A stretch of 64,000 nt of DNA from Galaxea fascicularis (Eukaryota > Cnidaria > Anthozoa > Scleractinia > Euphylliidae). Shown here in pieces: positions 54,983 through 61,562 of the stretch. Every line of letters begins with the position of its first letter. Position 1 is the first letter of the stretch. Position numbers and translations under genes: made by a program. The notes beneath the pieces are model-generated. The model saw only the letters and a list, made by a program, of their open reading frames with translations. It searched no databases and was not told the origin of the DNA. The stretch spans positions 8,715,335 to 8,779,334 of the forward strand of contig OX419342.1 of NCBI GenBank assembly GCA_948470475.1, read 5' to 3'.

Positions 54983-55411
54983 GTTGGGTGATACTAATGA
55001 CTGTTATCCTCACTGCAAATGCTTCCAGCGCATCCCACGTGAAGGCGCTGCTTGTATCCTCGTTTGTGGGGGCCTTAATGCAAGTAATCGCTACATCTAT
55101 TAACCGCAGTTCACTTGGACAGCTTACAAAATTTGTTGTTGTTTATAGGCAAAGTTGGTCAGTCTTCATTGAAGACTACTACTATGACAAGTATTAGCTG
55201 GCTACATGTCATTAACAAACAACAAAGCTAGATTGCAGTATACCCGGCCCATTTATTTACATACATTGAATAACAATCGTGTCCATTGTAATATGCCTCG
55301 TTTTTCAAAAGCCTCCGACATACGTAAAAGAGGGGGCCGGGTATTCTGCAATTCCCAACAACAATAACCTAAAACGAAGATGAAAGAATCCCACCTGGAA
55401 TCTGACGCCAT
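40835..55411 (-). CDS. ABHD12-like: Gene 2: ABHD12-family alpha/beta hydrolase (multi-exon)
   Basis: Gene-level entry. Coding exons in order: 55411-55395, 53697-53639, 50791-50680, 50129-50016, 49247-49217, 48016-47971, 47474-47439, 45047-44954, 44120-44083, 43203-43124, [one exon unplaced], 41589-41511 and 40957-40835. The phases agree at every placed junction. ABHD12 is a lysophosphatidylserine lipase. Family motifs visible are 'SIVLYFHG' (oxyanion region, about residue 90-97), 'VLTSLGYHTITIDYRGFGDS', nucleophile elbow 'GHSLGS' with Ser near residue 166, 'GIILEAPFNN', 'CPILILHDRDDWVVPFELGK' (acid Asp) and 'EEFNGHGHK' (catalytic His). I see no long N-terminal transmembrane segment of the mammalian ABHD12 kind, so this resembles a shorter family member; an alternative 5' exon could add one. 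The missing exon (phase 0 to 2) should encode the segment between 'AAGHVLIR' and 'LKDVYCP'. Confidence 0.88.
41511..41589 (-). CDS. Gene 2 penultimate exon: acid residue
   Basis: 79 bp, phase 2 to 0, acceptor GTCCTCTTTAG, donor GTAATC. It reads 'LKDVYCPILILHDRDDWVVP' and 'FELGKT'. One of the Asp residues in HDRDD is the family's catalytic acid. Confidence 0.9.
43124..43203 (-). CDS. Gene 2 exon 10
   Basis: 80 bp, phase 1 to 0, acceptor CTTTGCTGACAG, donor GTAGGT: 'SPPAGIILEAPFNNLRDAAA' then 'GHVLIR'. It matches ABHD12 'P.alILEsPFtNir.ea..H'. Confidence 0.88.
43552..43693. mobile_element. Palindromic MITE in a gene 2 intron
   Basis: AATAGACCATATTCGTATTC and its complement at 43693 bound arms of about 65 bp (CTGGATCTA, AGTGGAGGCTCTTGCG). 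The loop is very short, and the arms are 95 percent alike or better by eye. Confidence 0.9.
44083..44120 (-). CDS. Gene 2 exon 9 (38 bp)
   Basis: Phase 2 to 1, acceptor TTTTCAATACAG, donor GTGAGT: 'VAGGVGKILCDK', the helix after the nucleophile elbow. Confidence 0.88.
44954..45047 (-). CDS. Gene 2 exon 8: nucleophile elbow
   Basis: 94 bp, phase 1 to 2, acceptor TCTGTACAG, donor GTAAGG. It reads 'LIDDGVAAMEWIRSQSSDAP' and 'IYIWGHSLGS'. The Ser of GHSLG is the catalytic nucleophile by family knowledge. Confidence 0.92.
45180..45376 (+). repeat. tRNA-derived SINE
   Basis: GGGATGGCGCAGTGGTGAGA (A box) and GGCCCGGGTTCTCTTCTCTG (B-box region) head a body with GAGGTTTTTCTCCGAG, and the tail is a TTGATTTGATT repeat. 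This matches the layout of a SINE I know from anthozoans. Confidence 0.8.
46144..46381. mobile_element. MITE inserted in the LINE
   Basis: GGGCCCGTTTGTTCGAAAGC on the left and the complement TTCGAACAACCGGGCCC on the right share AGCCGATTAA / TTAATCGGCT arms. It splits the LINE between 'YSMAYWA' and 'LNYQVKKLQ'. Confidence 0.85.
46505..46744 (+). mobile_element. 240-bp element, GTGGCCCTTGAGGGCG family, copy 1
   Basis: It starts TAGACCTGTGGCCCTTGAGG and ends CTGGGTGATACTAAT. ATATCACCCAACTAGT near the start is inverted at the end. A near-identical copy is at 54757-54998, so the family is young. It sits in the LINE. Confidence 0.8.
47439..47474 (-). CDS. Gene 2 exon 7 (36 bp)
   Basis: Phase 1-1, acceptor TTTATTTATTTAG, donor GTAAAT: 'FGDSDGRPSEN', following the Gly of 'DYRG' to give the family signature 'DYRGfGdS.G.Ps'. 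Confidence 0.9.
47476..47715 (+). repeat. Two-copy tandem duplication, about 120-bp unit
   Basis: GGCAGGGTGTCAACAAGGAA occurs at 47531 and 47655, with flanking AATAAATAAATAAA and AAATTTTCTATA blocks in both copies. It abuts the acceptor of gene 2 exon 7. Confidence 0.85.
47971..48016 (-). CDS. Gene 2 exon 6
   Basis: 46 bp, phase 0 to 1, acceptor TTCTATTTTTCAG, donor GTAAGT: 'VLTSLGYHTITIDYR', the beta-4 strand region of the hydrolase fold. Confidence 0.9.
48526..48674 (+). repeat. 149-bp direct duplication, copy 1
   Basis: It starts TTTTGTCTTCTACTTCAGGA and ends AAATCAGGTGTTGA. It matches 49055-49203 with a single change that I can see (TTTGAG vs TATGAG). Confidence 0.92.
48777..48815 (+). 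repeat. (AATC)n microsatellite
   Basis: ATCAATCAATCAATCAATCG and variants run for about 38 bp, between the two 149-bp copies. Confidence 0.85.
48871..49050 (+). repeat. tRNA-derived SINE
   Basis: GTGGCGTCATAGCTCAGTTG (A box), TGCGTTCAAATCCCA (B box), then a body with TTTCACAACTACGAGGATCA. It lacks a closed cloverleaf, so it is a SINE rather than a tRNA gene. Confidence 0.75.
49055..49203 (+). repeat. 149-bp direct duplication, copy 2
   Basis: The second copy of the 48526-48674 sequence, ending 14 bp from gene 2 exon 5. A SINE and an (AATC)n tract lie between the copies. Confidence 0.92.
49217..49247 (-). CDS. Gene 2 exon 5 (31 bp)
   Basis: Acceptor TTCTGTTTCATAG, donor GTTTGT, phase 2 to 0: 'GTGHRLELYK', matching ABHD12 'G..HRveLYK'. 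A 149-bp intronic duplicate lies immediately beside it. Confidence 0.88.
50016..50129 (-). CDS. Gene 2 exon 4
   Basis: 114 bp, phase 2 to 2, acceptor TTTCCTTTAACAG, donor AAG|GTAGCA. It reads 'DIPGKHVPEEQDSQAERHAH' and 'LKDGSSIVLYFHGQSNT', which contains the HG oxyanion motif of the hydrolase fold. Confidence 0.87.
50680..50791 (-). CDS. Gene 2 exon 3
   Basis: 112 bp, phase 1 to 2, donor GTAAGA. It reads 'KYLHPFENLSEPDASFGLPA' and then 'NTINFYISGSAGKLGA' with the Trp split across the junction (ABHD12 '..t.nfyi...g..lG.W'). An acceptor five bases further in is an alternative. Confidence 0.82.
51676..52499. mobile_element. 824-bp terminal-inverted-repeat element
   Basis: The left end TAGGGAATTTAAGATTCAAG continues ACTACGGTT...TTGGACGAG. 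The right end is the complement (CTCGTCCAACCGTAGTCATT, then AATCTTAAATTCCCTA). The TIR is about 55 bp and there is no transposase. The interior has pyrimidine-rich tracts and exon-like stretches, but nothing I can name. Confidence 0.8.
53566..53602 (+). repeat. (CAT)n microsatellite
   Basis: TCATCATCATCATCATCATC continues for about 35 bp in a gene 2 intron. Confidence 0.9.
53639..53697 (-). CDS. Gene 2 exon 2
   Basis: Acceptor TTTTTATTTTACAG, donor GTAAGT, 59 bp, phase 2 to 1: 'FPVKNALRTVTELVIYSHP'. It lines up with the stretch ahead of the lid region in ABHD12 proteins. Confidence 0.75.
54181..54645 (-). pseudogene. Penelope-like element fragment
   Basis: The minus strand reads 'TFHLSSTWESFKSECGHLKV', 'YPNSLIKSTICHFV', 'VVLPFKDQKSADAVRKQL' and 'YKCDLCDAEYVRYTSRHLHQ' and then stops. 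'CDAEYVgYT.RHLHQ' is the start of the GIY-YIG endonuclease domain that follows the reverse transcriptase in Penelope-like elements, and the upstream text fits the reverse transcriptase-to-endonuclease linker. It is cut off within the GIY-YIG domain, so it is inactive. It lies in the first intron of gene 2. Confidence 0.75.
54757..54998 (+). mobile_element. 240-bp element, GTGGCCCTTGAGGGCG family, copy 2
   Basis: It starts ATTAGACCCGTGGCCCTTGA and ends TTGGGTGATACTAAT. A terminal hairpin CAATTAGACCC...GGGTCTAATTG is perfect here, and it has the same inner blocks as copy 1 (CTCGAGGACTATTACTAATA). Confidence 0.8.
55395..55411 (-). CDS. Gene 2 exon 1 (coding part)
   Basis: ATG at 55411 in CCAAGATGGCG, reading 'MASDS' plus two bases, to the donor AG|GTGGGA. 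The phase 2 end matches exon 2. I chose it for the start context and because the joined frame runs without a stop into the conserved body. Splicing from another 5' exon cannot be excluded. Confidence 0.6.
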
Positions 55412-55620
55412 CTTGGCTTACCATGACGTTCTTGCCGCAAGCAGAGGCCAATGTTATTTCCTCGTTCCCAGGCAACTTTATTTCTTTGTTAACGGATATT
55501 GCAGTCTGCAATCTGCGGTCTGCGGTCTGCAGACTGCCTGCGGTTGCCATACACCGCTAGCTACTACTGTACACAACGCATAGCCACACCACACATAAAG
55601 GCAAGCGTATAAATAAAACC
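55412..55620 (-). promoter_or_regulatory. Presumed 5' region of gene 2
   Basis: This is the region upstream of the chosen ATG. It has no TATA box, and includes a short CTGCGGTCTGCGGTCTGCAG repeat. The promoter assignment rests only on position. Confidence 0.3.
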
Positions 55621-56595
55621 CTAGATTTTTCTCCGTTCATGTTTAAAAAGTACGCTGCGGCTGAATGCCCGGCAGCCGGGAAGACCCGGGAAGGGTCTCA
55701 AAAAACCTAAATGTCCGGCAGTCGGACACTTTAATAGATTTAAAGGAAATACTTTGACCTAGCCTCTCGTAAGTGTCTATCTTTGTTCCGGATTTGCCAT
55801 GCGATGGGCAAAAGGAGAGTGGCTTCGCAGCTAACTAGTTTGGCTTGCTCGGGCTCAGAATAAAATAGCCTCATTGCGACTCAGAATTTTCGTAACGCTA
55901 TCTGTCCTACTCACAGGTACCGTTGCTGCTTGTAAGAAATGCCTGACAGTCAAATTCAAAACAAAACCACTTAAGGTATTCTTAATGTCTGCGCGATTAA
56001 AAACAGGATCCTTAGTTGGCAACTGACTTGACTTGAATAAAGTTTGCCGAGCAACTATTTTTCGCCACAGTAGTTAGTGCCGTTTGCGACTCACGGGCAC
56101 GATTCTCGCCGAGACTAAATGCCCGGGCAGTCGGAAATTCGGCCAAAATTCCATGAAAAGTCCCATGTTAGCCTCTTTGGAGTATACTGGTTTATTATCG
56201 GTTGGACAGAGTTCATGACCAATGGTTTTGATATGACAGCCAAAGGAAGCAAACATAGTTTTCGTGTTCGACCCACGGGCACGGTTCAAAATTCACCCGG
56301 ATTTCCGCGAAAATTTTGTCTTTAAATCCGTAACCAGACTGATCCGTAACAGTACTTAAACCCCGATAATGTCCATTGGATCTTTGGGTATGCGAGACCA
56401 GCAAGTTTTCTAAATGATTTACTAGCGGAGATACACTGTAAACAGATGTGTGTGATATTTTTTTAAACATGTCCTCACTGATCGACGAATCAAGCTGTCG
56501 ACCCGAGTTAGATTTCTGACAACATGTGTACGCTCCCGGCTCCTTCACAGCATCCAAGCGTGTTCACTAACAGAGAAGGAGCTTGATACAATCGA
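55621..56595. other. No gene recognised
   Basis: TGCCCGGCAGCCGG-like and TGCCCGGGCAGTCGG-like motifs recur (55668, 55712, 56120), which may reflect a diverged repeat. There is no supported exon. Confidence 0.4.
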
Positions 56596-56596
56596 G

Positions 56597-57036
56597 GTGA
56601 TTTGGAATGTTTTTTTGAGGAAAATGGTGAAGGGTGGGTACCAACGCATAAATGCACCCACAAACAAGGAAAAGCAAACAACAACTGATAAAGAGGTAGA
56701 CTGGAGGTACAGGATCTCGAACTATAAATTGAGGGAGATAACTAACACACTCCCCATCCACACCTTTTGCCAACGTCACCATATCAAATATCTGGGACAC
56801 ATCTGTAGACTAGGAAACAGGGCGATGCAGAAACAATTATTGTTTGATACAAGGACGCAAGACAAAGTATGGAAAAAAATGGAAAAGCTTTAAAGTGTGG
56901 ACAGGGCTCAAGTGAGAAGAGCTATGATGACAAAAACAGATCTGATGCGACTGGTGGATGCAAATCTAACCCCACCAGGAGCGCCCCAAAGCCAGACATG
57001 TGCCCAGCGGGAAATGCGATGATGATGATGATGATG
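56597..57036 (+). pseudogene. LINE reverse transcriptase 3' end with (GAT)n tail
   Basis: The plus strand reads 'LRKMVKGGYQR', 'DWRYRISNYKLREITNTLPI' and 'FCQRHHIKYLGHICRLGNRA', then after a frame change 'DRAQVRRAMMTKTDLMRLVD'. It ends in GATGATGATGATGATGA at 57019-57036. The 'LR.It.t.pI..fc...h.kylGHi.R' pattern is that of the C-terminus of a non-LTR retrotransposon, and the trinucleotide tail fits its 3' end. Confidence 0.75.
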
Positions 57037-57039
57037 ACG

Positions 57040-57650
57040 AAGGTAAATCAGATTAAATGGAGACCAATGGTCAATTTACAAGTGGAAACGTGTGGCCATG
57101 AGTCCGAGTGCGTCGGCATAGCCAAAGGGTTACGTCATGTAGGTGGTGGGGTCGAGGGCGCTTTTGGATGGTGCGAGGGGTGCTACACTTCATCTTAGGT
57201 GTTTTGCCGTAACACCTGATAATTGAGCTGGGCGTGGTTTTGCTGTTGAGGGAGATGCTACGCACTTTGCGGGTTACGTTGATGGGTGATGTCACGACAT
57301 CATTTAAGAAGTCACGAAGTGTCCCTGATAAAGAAATAGAAGCATGCAAGGTTATTCCCACTTGGGGGCACCGCTATCCTGCACCAGCCAAGGGATGACG
57401 TAACGACATCATGTAAGAGGTCAAGTGTCCCCATTTAAGAAATAGTCCGCTGTAAAGACTGTTGAATGTGGGTGGTGTGAGGTTCGGCCAGGAGTTGTTG
57501 CAATTTCGTCCAACGTGTTTTGCCGTAACATCTGGTAATTGAGGATGAACTAGAGTATGTGCAGCCACCCCTCACCCTGCATGTCGAGAACGATGTAACG
57601 GATGCGCCGGTGCACTGTGCACTGGACATGTCGTAAAAATATGTAAATAG
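57040..57650 (+). repeat. Diverged internal duplication
   Basis: GTGTTTTGCCGTAACACCTG (57199) and GTGTTTTGCCGTAACATCTG (57515) are paired. GACGTAACGACATCATGTAA (57396) matches GATGTCACGACATCATTTAA (57288). No coding sequence is recognised. Confidence 0.6.
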
Positions 57651-57683
57651 CCTTTCTTTATTTCACATGTGACCATCATAGTT

Positions 57684-57805
57684 TAACATTGTTTTGTTAA
57701 AAGCAACAGGTGCTAGACACTTTTTAACATTGTAAATAATTTTTTTATGGCATGTGCTCGACACTTTTTAACTTTGTATATCGTTTTTATGGCACGTGCT
57801 GGGGA
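57684..57805 (+). repeat. Two-copy tandem repeat, about 58-bp unit
   Basis: GACACTTTTTAACATTGTAA and GACACTTTTTAACTTTGTAT are each followed by a T-run, ATGGCA and TGCT. Confidence 0.75.
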
Positions 57806-57814
57806 AACCTTGTG

Positions 57815-58891
57815 AACTTTTTTATTAAACCAGCTTTTAAAAAAAAAGATTCACCTTGACTTTGGTTTGCATGATTTTCTTGACGATCTTTTCTGTCAGG
57901 GTCCGCTTGCCCAGCAATCGATCGATGGCCTGGATCATCCGGTGATCGGCTTCGTGTTTGTCCCTCAGCATGTTGGTGCACGCATAAGCGCTATCACGTC
58001 GTTTGGCGATCATGTCCAATCGGTTAATGCCCAGGTCCCCGCATTTCCAAATGTGTGCCAGGTCCCATGAACTGATACCCTGGCCAATGACACTCGATCC
58101 CTGTCTTGCACAACCATTTCTGCACGTCCAAACCTCGTCCGCATTGGGGGTCTCCTCTTCCTCATTCTGGGGTGTTTAGAAGTCCTGCCCATTGAGGGGT
58201 CGACGCATCCTCTTGCCTTCTGCCCAATCTTCTCAACCCGGTTGGAGTCTCAAGCATCTCACTGCCAAGGGCATTTGAGGCTTTCCGTCGATGGCCTCTC
58301 GCCTTTTATGCATGGCCCATTCGAGGGCCCCCATTCCATGGGTCATTTTTCAATCGGCATTTCGCAGCTTACAGGTCGTTGGCATCAAAGGGGGTGGCCA
58401 TTTGGGGGGGGGGGGCTCAACCCAAGGGGGTAGTGGAGTGGGCCAGTCGTCTTCTTTTTCTTCTTTCACTTCTTTTTTGAACAACCGTCTGGGTTTCACG
58501 GACAGTTTGACGTCTGCACTGGTGCCCATGCTGACCGTCGCTGGAGTGGCACATCGAGGGGTGCCCCACTCAGTTTTTCGTACCATTCTCACCATCCGTC
58601 GCATCCAATTGTCAAACGCACTGTTTACCAATTCCGTGTCGGCTGCCTTGTCTTCGCCCCCTCCTGTCCACGCGGACGCCACGTCCAACGTGCGTAGTTT
58701 TTTGGTGAAGGGGATAGTTTCTGAAAAACTGTGGTGCTGCGTTAGTGGGGAAGTAGTACACAAAAAAATGGTTTTATCGATTCGCCCTGACAAAGGGCTA
58801 ACGCTCGAAACGTGACCTTTTAGCATCCCTGTACGGTGGTCAATTTACATGATTAACTCCGTTGATAAAACCAAATTTTTATTTACTACTT

Positions 58892-58925
<34 letters not shown>

Positions 58926-59085
58926 GTACCCTCTTTAACTTTTCCAATCAGGTCCGTGCCTGACGCGGCGTCCACCCGCGCGAGCTCAAACAAACTGCCA
59001 CGCTGCCCAAGGCGCCGGGTGCTTTAGGGTCCTCGTAGGACGACGCCACGCGCTTCTTTTTTGTTTTCATGCTCTCTGAAGGCTG
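57815..59085 (-). pseudogene. Decayed minus-strand coding region, unidentified
   Basis: The minus strand shows a long broken reading. An ATG near 59071 gives 'MKTKKKRVASSYEDPKAPGA' with a frame change soon after, and then an inverted-repeat unit at 58712-58935. It continues 'TLDVASAWTGGGEDKAADTE' and a Pro-rich 'PPPPKWPPPLMPT' (to 58370), then 'MTHGMGALEWAMHKRREAID', two stops, 'VWTCRNGCARQGSS', 'WDLAHIWKCGDLGINRLDMI' and 'DRLLGKRTLTEKIVKKIMQT', ending near 57840. AATAAAAAA on the same strand at about 57820 could be its poly(A) signal. 'YEDPKAPGALG' resembles the N-terminus of some large-transposon integrase-like proteins I have seen in cnidarians, but this is a weak resemblance. Confidence 0.45.
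58712..58935 (+). repeat. Inverted-repeat unit with hammerhead-like core, copy 2
   Basis: The ends (GTTTCTGAAAAACTGTGGTG... and its complement ...CACCACAGTTTCTTTAGAAA) form arms of about 80 bp. Between them CTGACAAAGGGCTAACGCTC then GAAACGTG lies at 58787-58813. The CTGANGA box is CTGACAA and the cleavage triplet is changed, so it is probably inactive. Confidence 0.7.
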
Positions 59086-59104
59086 ACCACCTCAATTTTT
59101 TGGG

Positions 59105-59255
59105 GGGGAGGGGAAGTAGTACACAAAAAAAATGGTTTTATCGATTCGCTCTGACGAAGGGCTAACGCTCGAAACGTGACCTTTTAGCATCCCTGTGCGG
59201 TGGTCAATTGACATGATTAACTCCGTGATAAAACCAAATTTTTATTTACTACTTC

Positions 59256-59288
<33 letters not shown>

Positions 59289-59300
59289 GTACCCGCTTAA
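59105..59300 (+). repeat. Inverted-repeat unit with hammerhead-like core, copy 3
   Basis: Same layout as copy 2. The core CTGACGAAGGGCTAACGCTC then GAAACGTG is at 59151-59178. It is flanked on both sides by the direct block GCTTTAGGGTCCTCGTAGGA (59020 and 59320), so the host sequence of about 45-70 bp is duplicated around it. Confidence 0.7.
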
Positions 59301-59379
59301 CGCCGCCCAAGGCGCCAGGTGCTTTAGGGTCCTCGTAGGACGACGCCACGCTCTCTGAAGGCTGACCACCTCAATTTTT

Positions 59380-60188
59380 AAATTTAATGCTATGATATTC
59401 AAGACAACTACAGAGGCGCTTAAACTAAAAATAGACAGGACTGCAATAGGCCTATAGTTATCTTTGTCTTGTCAGGGAGAAGAACATTGAATCTGGAAAA
59501 TTGCCTTTCTGAAATGAAAGGACAGCAGTTCCCAGGAAAATCTTAACCAGAGTCTGTTGAAATCCTTTTATCATAATGCAGTTGGGCAGGCTTAGCAATA
59601 CAAAGAATGCTGGAGTATGAAATACTTTTTAACAATCACTGGTTTTTAAACCATTTTCTTAACTGTTTATATCTGTCAGGTGCGCGGGCGACACCACTTA
59701 ATGTGTGCAAGTAGTCCAGCTGTTATCGACCAAAAAAAGCACGAATTGTTCAAATTGGTGATACAAGCATGAAACTTTCACAGATTGTTACGGGCCATAA
59801 GGGAAATATTTTCTGATTTAGGGCCAAGCCAAAATAAGCTCTGGAGTCCAGATCTGCGCATGCCCCGATTTTGCTAGCATGGAAACGAGGCTAAAAATGA
59901 AAAACGCCTTAAATGAAAGAGTTTTAGGAAAATAACCATCAGTTATAACAAAACTAATAATTTGTAGTACATTTTGATAAACTTCAAGCTTTTAATACAG
60001 TCACGTGACCAGTTATAACGTTTTTAATTAATAGGCTTGGGTACCCTGTGGTGAAATTTTGTTTACATGATTATTCAATGTTTTGTGCATTACAGTTGCT
60101 GAGGAACTGGTTTTTAGTCCACAGATATACCAAAAAAGTGAAAATTGTTTTATTTATTTTTAATGTGGCTGCTTAAAAAGTCTATTTT
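59380..60188. other. No gene recognised
   Basis: There is no supported exon or repeat between the duplicated block and the pseudogene. Confidence 0.4.
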
Positions 60189-60918
60189 AACAAGGAACAA
60201 CTTGATCCAAACGATTTTGTTTCGTGGGCAGCTTACAGAGCCTCCAAAACTCCATTCTCCATCTATAAGCCTGCGATAGTCACGTTGCTCCTTATGTTTA
60301 CTGAGAATGCACATTCATTGGCTATGATAGCTCATAGCATGAAAGTCATCAAAGCGGCTGTGCAGCACCTTAACCCCTTGAAAACGCCAGTTATCGCCCT
60401 AGACCAACCTTTATATGCCTTGGCAAAGCAGATCCAGTGGACGCTTCCTTAATTTGATGAAGACAAGTTCTTGGCCATGATGGGAGGACTTCACATTGAG
60501 ATGGCTTCATTGAAAATGCTAGGAAAGTGGCTTACTGGTTGCGGATGGTCAGAGATCATGTATAGTGCGGGGGTCGCAACTCAAGGGATTGCAGAATCGT
60601 TTCTAACTGCAAGTCATGTGACACGCACACGACGCGCACATCAAGTTATAGTGGCAAGTCTTCATATTCTGAAGAAGAAAGCGTGAAGTGCATACAAGGA
60701 TAAACTTGAGGAGACTGAGCAGAGCCTAACATTTGAGGACTGGGAAAACACAATGGAAAAGAAGTCACCATATTTTCTGTTCTGGGGACTAGTCTTACAT
60801 TTAGAGCTCACCTGCCTACGCTTTGTGAGGGCCTTCAGAGAAGCCAACTTTGCACTCTATGTTGATGCGCTCCGACAGATACTACCTTGGCTGTTTGCGA
60901 TGGACCATACAAACTATG
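60189..60918 (+). pseudogene. Decayed member of a multi-copy cnidarian protein family
   Basis: One frame reads almost continuously: 'KEQLDPNDFVSWAAYRASK', 'PVIALDQPLYALAKQIQWTL', stop, 'MMGGLHIEMASLKMLGKWL', 'SHVTRTRRAHQVIVASLHIL', stop, 'SPYFLFWGLVLHLELTCLRF' and 'PWLFAMDHTNYA'. I know this 'DQPLYALAKQIQW..GGLHIEMA..RTRHAHQVT..DHTNYARW' pattern from many anthozoan predicted proteins of unknown function. Two in-frame stops and loss of the C-terminus after 'NYA' make this a pseudogene. The break point coincides with a Tc1-type end. Confidence 0.7.
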
Positions 60919-60921
60919 CTA

Positions 60922-60949
60922 CAATCGGCGACATAATTAGTTGACACTA
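60922..60949 (+). mobile_element. Solo Tc1/mariner right end
   Basis: CAATCGGCGACATAATTAGT followed by TGACAC is the right-hand terminal repeat type of Tc1 elements. It is identical to the end at 61535-61561 and in the same orientation, with no element body to its left. Confidence 0.65.
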
Positions 60950-61562
60950 GCTTCATCAGGAGTCTTTTATCTTACCATTAAATCTACACTATGGGTACTT
61001 TCGATTTATTCCGGTGCATGGTAGGCAGTAATTAGGACACGCTGATGACAGGTCATTATGTAATTTTGTGATGACGTGATAAAGGCTTTGAGAAAGTGGA
61101 AAAAATTGTGCAATGTGGTTTTCCAAGGGAAAATCCCAGAAGAAACTCGAGTATTTGTCCGCATTGCACAAACGTATAGAGGGATGAGGCAAAGTGACAT
61201 TATGGAGAAGTGTGGTGTTTCTCGATCCACTGTTTATAGGATTTTGCTAGGACTAAAGACAAAGCAAAGTAGTTGCGCGCCAAATAGAAAGAAATTAGCA
61301 GGACGACCACGAAAGTTGAGCGCTCGTCAAGAACATCTCCTTTTAAGGCACATCACCACTTTACGTGAGGAAGACGGGAATTTCACTGTAAAAAGGTTAA
61401 TGGAAAGAGCGGGTTTGAAGATGAGAGAAGTTTCCTGTCGCACTGTGCAACGGTTCCTTCATTCGAATGGCTATCGTTACTTGAATAGTAGAAAGAAGGG
61501 TGTGTTACTAAAAATAGACTTCAAAAGACGTGTCCAATCGGCGACATAATTAGTTGACACAT
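60950..61562 (+). mobile_element. Internally deleted Tc1/mariner element
   Basis: It contains the N-terminal part of a Tc1-type transposase and closes with the right end CAATCGGCGACATAATTAGT then TGACAC. The DDE catalytic region is absent. A matching left end was not found at the expected place. Confidence 0.65.
61076..61549 (+). pseudogene. Tc1/mariner transposase, N-terminal fragment
   Basis: 157 residues. Residues about 40-60 'GMRQSDIMEKCGVSRSTVYR' form a first helix-turn-helix, then the linker 'GRPRKLSARQEHLLLRHI', then a second helix-turn-helix 'FTVKRLMERAGL' and 'SCRTVQRFLHSNGYRYLNSR', typical of Tc1 paired-like DNA-binding regions. The frame ends 'LKIDFKRRVQSAT' where the catalytic DDE domain should start, by fusion to the right terminal repeat. 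DNA binding may be retained but not transposition. Confidence 0.8.

Noticed and set aside
58291..58815. Plus-strand 174-residue frame
   Set aside because: It overlaps the better minus-strand reading and has a G-run and low-complexity content; the minus strand keeps more protein-like features.
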